Below are positions 62,641 through 64,000 of a stretch of DNA of 64,000 bases, piece by piece. Below the pieces are notes generated by a model. That model worked only from the letters and a program-made list of their open reading frames with translations, did no database searches and was not told the DNA's origin. Position 1 is the stretch's first letter. Each line of letters begins with the position of its first letter. Location of the stretch: assembly GCF_018613195.1 (NCBI RefSeq), contig NZ_JAGGQQ010000019.1:283637-347636 (forward strand), written 5' to 3'. The position numbers and the translations under genes were made by a program. The DNA is from Bacillus sp. ISL-45 (GTDB taxonomy: Bacteria; Bacillota; Bacilli; Bacillales; Cytobacillaceae).

Positions 62641-63090
62641 TCCGCTCTCCGGCAGAGACGGTATTCTGACTGCAGCCAGGTCCTGGTCTGGAATTTCATA
62701 GCCAATCTCATTTATGAGGAAAGATAGAATAGCCTTCATTACTTCAATTGTAATTCTCTCGCCAAGACACCTGTATTCTTTTGCAGGATCTCCGCCTCTC
62801 TGGGGGATAAAGTCAAACAAGCTTCCGTCCCAATCTTTGAACCTCTGCAGAATAAATGAATTGGGTTCATTCCAGATACGTGAATCATGGTTCGTGGCGT
62901 ACATATTCAAGCAATACAAGCTGTCCTTCTTTAAAATGGGCATCATTTCAAATGAACTCTTTTTTCACTCAGCACCAAGGAAAGGGCCGAACGGGAAGAA
63001 GCGGCGGACTTCGTGCACAAACATTTCAAGATAACGACCATCATTGTTAGGTGGATTATTAGACAGGCTCAGTTCATAGAAGAGGACGAT
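62641..63090 (-). pseudogene. Remnant of a CYP152-type cytochrome P450 (fatty-acid peroxygenase)
   Basis: The C-terminal third of a CYP152 enzyme (B. subtilis YbdT/BsbetaA-like): YLEMFVHEVRRFFPFGPFLG upstream, then an in-frame TGA at 62967-62965 where an Arg is expected, then CLNMYATNHDSRIWNEPNSF, FDFIPQRGGDPAKEYRCLGE (haem Cys) and MKAILSFLINEIGYEIPDQD, stop after PSLPESG. The N-terminal two thirds are missing. A truncated, non-functional copy. Confidence 0.85.
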
Positions 63091-63231
63091 GATTCATCGT
63101 TTATTTACACGTAAAGTAAAAAGTAAACTTGTTGTCCTTTAAATGTTTCGTCGAACAAGCTGTTGTTATACATGTTGCTTAGGAATGAGACGAGCTTGTT
63201 TGACAAATAGTAAGAAAAAGGAGGGAGTATC

Positions 63232-63414
63232 ATGGGAAAATGGAATGAAGAAGGAGCTGCCAACAACAATCTTTCTGCTGAAACAATTGCGAGTTCTAAG
63301 CTGGTGGGAAAACCGGGACTCCAAGCGCACGAGTTTTCGGAAGAACTTGCTGATGGGGGAGAGAGGGATAAGGCGATCGAGAAGCAATTAAAGGAGCATC
63401 AACCAGGTATGTAA
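63232..63414 (+). CDS. Small hydrophilic protein, 60 aa
   Basis: MGKWNEEGAANNNLSAETIA, then a charged second half (FSEELADGGERDKAIEKQLK). AAAGGAGGGAGTATC is a strong ribosome site. Not recognised; composition is like small spore proteins. Forms a unit with the next gene. Confidence 0.7.
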   Translation: MGKWNEEGAANNNLSAETIASSKLVGKPGLQAHEFSEELADGGERDKAIEKQLKEHQPGM

Positions 63415-63433
63415 TAGGAAAGGAGGCAACTTA

Positions 63434-63559
63434 ATGGAGAATAAAAATAATTTCCTCGACAAAAGAGGAGATTTTACTGCTCCTCCTGCAGTTGCTGCTG
63501 ATTATCCGAAGAAGCCGGACCAAAGAAAAATTGAAGAGGGTTATAATAAGAGGAAATGA
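63434..63559 (+). CDS. Small hydrophilic protein, 41 aa
   Basis: MENKNNFLDKRGDFTAPPAV, then ADYPKKPDQRKIEEGYNKRK. GAAAGGAGGCAACTTA precedes the ATG; 19 bases after the previous stop. Not recognised. Confidence 0.65.
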   Translation: MENKNNFLDKRGDFTAPPAVAADYPKKPDQRKIEEGYNKRK

Positions 63560-63567
63560 TTTTAAAG

Positions 63568-63600
63568 TTGTCTGGTGTACAGTGCCAGACAATTTCTTTA
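63568..63600 (+). terminator. Terminator after the two small genes
   Basis: TTGTCTGG / CCAGACAA followed by TTTCTTTATT. Confidence 0.75.
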
Positions 63601-63723
63601 TTATCTAAATAGAAAAATAAACCATTGTTAATAGATATACAAGATGTTATTCTGTTTTAGCCGCTCAAATAAAGCTAGCAGAAATAAAGGAGCTACTTCT
63701 GGTTATTTACCAGAATTTGTTTA

Positions 63724-63753
63724 TTGAATTATTAGCAACAAAAATGATACTAT
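63724..63753 (+). promoter_or_regulatory. rrn promoter P1
   Basis: TTGAAT, 18 bases, TACTAT. First of two sigma-A-like promoters before the rRNA operon. Confidence 0.65.
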
Positions 63754-63807
63754 ATTAGAACACAGACGGCGAACGTTACTGAACAAATCTTCTTCTGAAA
63801 AAAGATA

Positions 63808-63836
63808 TTGACAGTAAAATAGCAATCTGGTATTAT
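63808..63836 (+). promoter_or_regulatory. rrn promoter P2
   Basis: TTGACA, 17 bases, TATTAT: near-perfect sigma-A promoter. Followed by the leader TCTTTGAAAACTAAACAAAC (63873-63892), the conserved pre-16S leader/antitermination region of Bacillus rrn operons. Confidence 0.85.
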
Positions 63837-63975
63837 ATAAAATTTGTCTTTTAAACGACAACGGATATTGTTCTTTGAAAACTAAACAAACAAGCGTCAA
63901 CAAACAATAAATGATCATGTTTCTTCTATAAGAACATGAGCCAACGTTTTAACTTATGAGCTAACTCATAACTCT

Positions 63976-64000
63976 TTTTTGGAGAGTTTGATCCTGGCTC
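63976..64000 (+). rRNA. rrs: 16S rRNA, 5' end
   Basis: GGAGAGTTTGATCCTGGCTC at the right edge is the universal 16S start. Only about 25 bases lie in the window; the exact 5' end is approximate. Confidence 0.97.

Noticed and set aside
62965..62967. TGA in the P450 remnant as a second selenocysteine codon
   Set aside because: It aligns with an Arg position, no hairpin of SECIS type follows, and the gene lacks its N-terminal two thirds.

Overview
The window looks like chromosomal DNA of an endospore-forming member of the Bacillaceae (an inference: Bacillus, Mesobacillus or Cytobacillus-like). The reasons are strong Gram-positive ribosome binding sites (AAGGAGG) with some TTG/GTG starts, spore genes (sspH, a CotP-like Hsp20, GerPA/GerPF-like proteins), a bacillopeptidase F, a cytochrome aa3 quinol oxidase operon (qoxABCD), a BceAB-type transporter with its kinase, and many intrinsic terminators. 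The window ends at the first bases of a 16S rRNA gene behind two sigma-A-type promoters.

Layout. 0-5 kb: end of a sensor kinase, BceA/BceB-like ABC transporter, AraC-type regulator, VOC and SRPBCC proteins. 5-11 kb: a repeat-bearing gap, then a minus-strand redoxin lipoprotein whose frame is crossed by an in-frame UGA at its redox motif (probable selenoprotein), a divergent Mn-catalase, a J-domain protein, DinB, DUF5662, GNAT and an acyl-ACP desaturase. 11-22 kb: amidase and DMT exporter, a 52-bp tandem array, bacillopeptidase F, small membrane proteins, one frameshifted gene and a PfkB kinase. 22-30 kb (mostly minus): diguanylate cyclase, M20 peptidase, UMF1-type MFS protein, phosphodiesterase; then an HD hydrolase and a frameshifted WGR/DUF4240 gene. 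30-45 kb: VOC, GH1 glycosidase, three GNAT genes, SDR, DUF4230, SspH, a secreted phosphodiesterase, YdhK, TraB and several very small genes. 45-51 kb: tenA under a TPP riboswitch with a terminator switch, an 18-unit 52-bp array, and qoxABCD with an FNR-type palindrome upstream. 51-64 kb: SDR, adhE with cre-like and Rex-like sites, M28 aminopeptidase, a spore-coat/germination cluster, cold shock protein, 5'-nucleotidase, a decayed CYP152-type P450, two small genes and the rrn leader.

How the genes work together. The aerobic quinol oxidase and fermentative AdhE both carry redox-type operator candidates, which suggests opposite control by oxygen/NADH. Two secreted proteases/peptidases, M20 and M28 enzymes and a GH1 enzyme fit a soil scavenger. 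The catalase and the selenoredoxin candidate are divergently arranged and may both deal with peroxide.

The two most unusual signals are (1) the UGA-containing redoxin gene with a hairpin of GGUC apical loop at the right distance, and (2) intergenic arrays in several places with unrelated sequences but the same 52-bp period, each unit holding one short inverted repeat. Also notable are three MITE-like elements with matching ends and two single-A frameshifts in A-runs.
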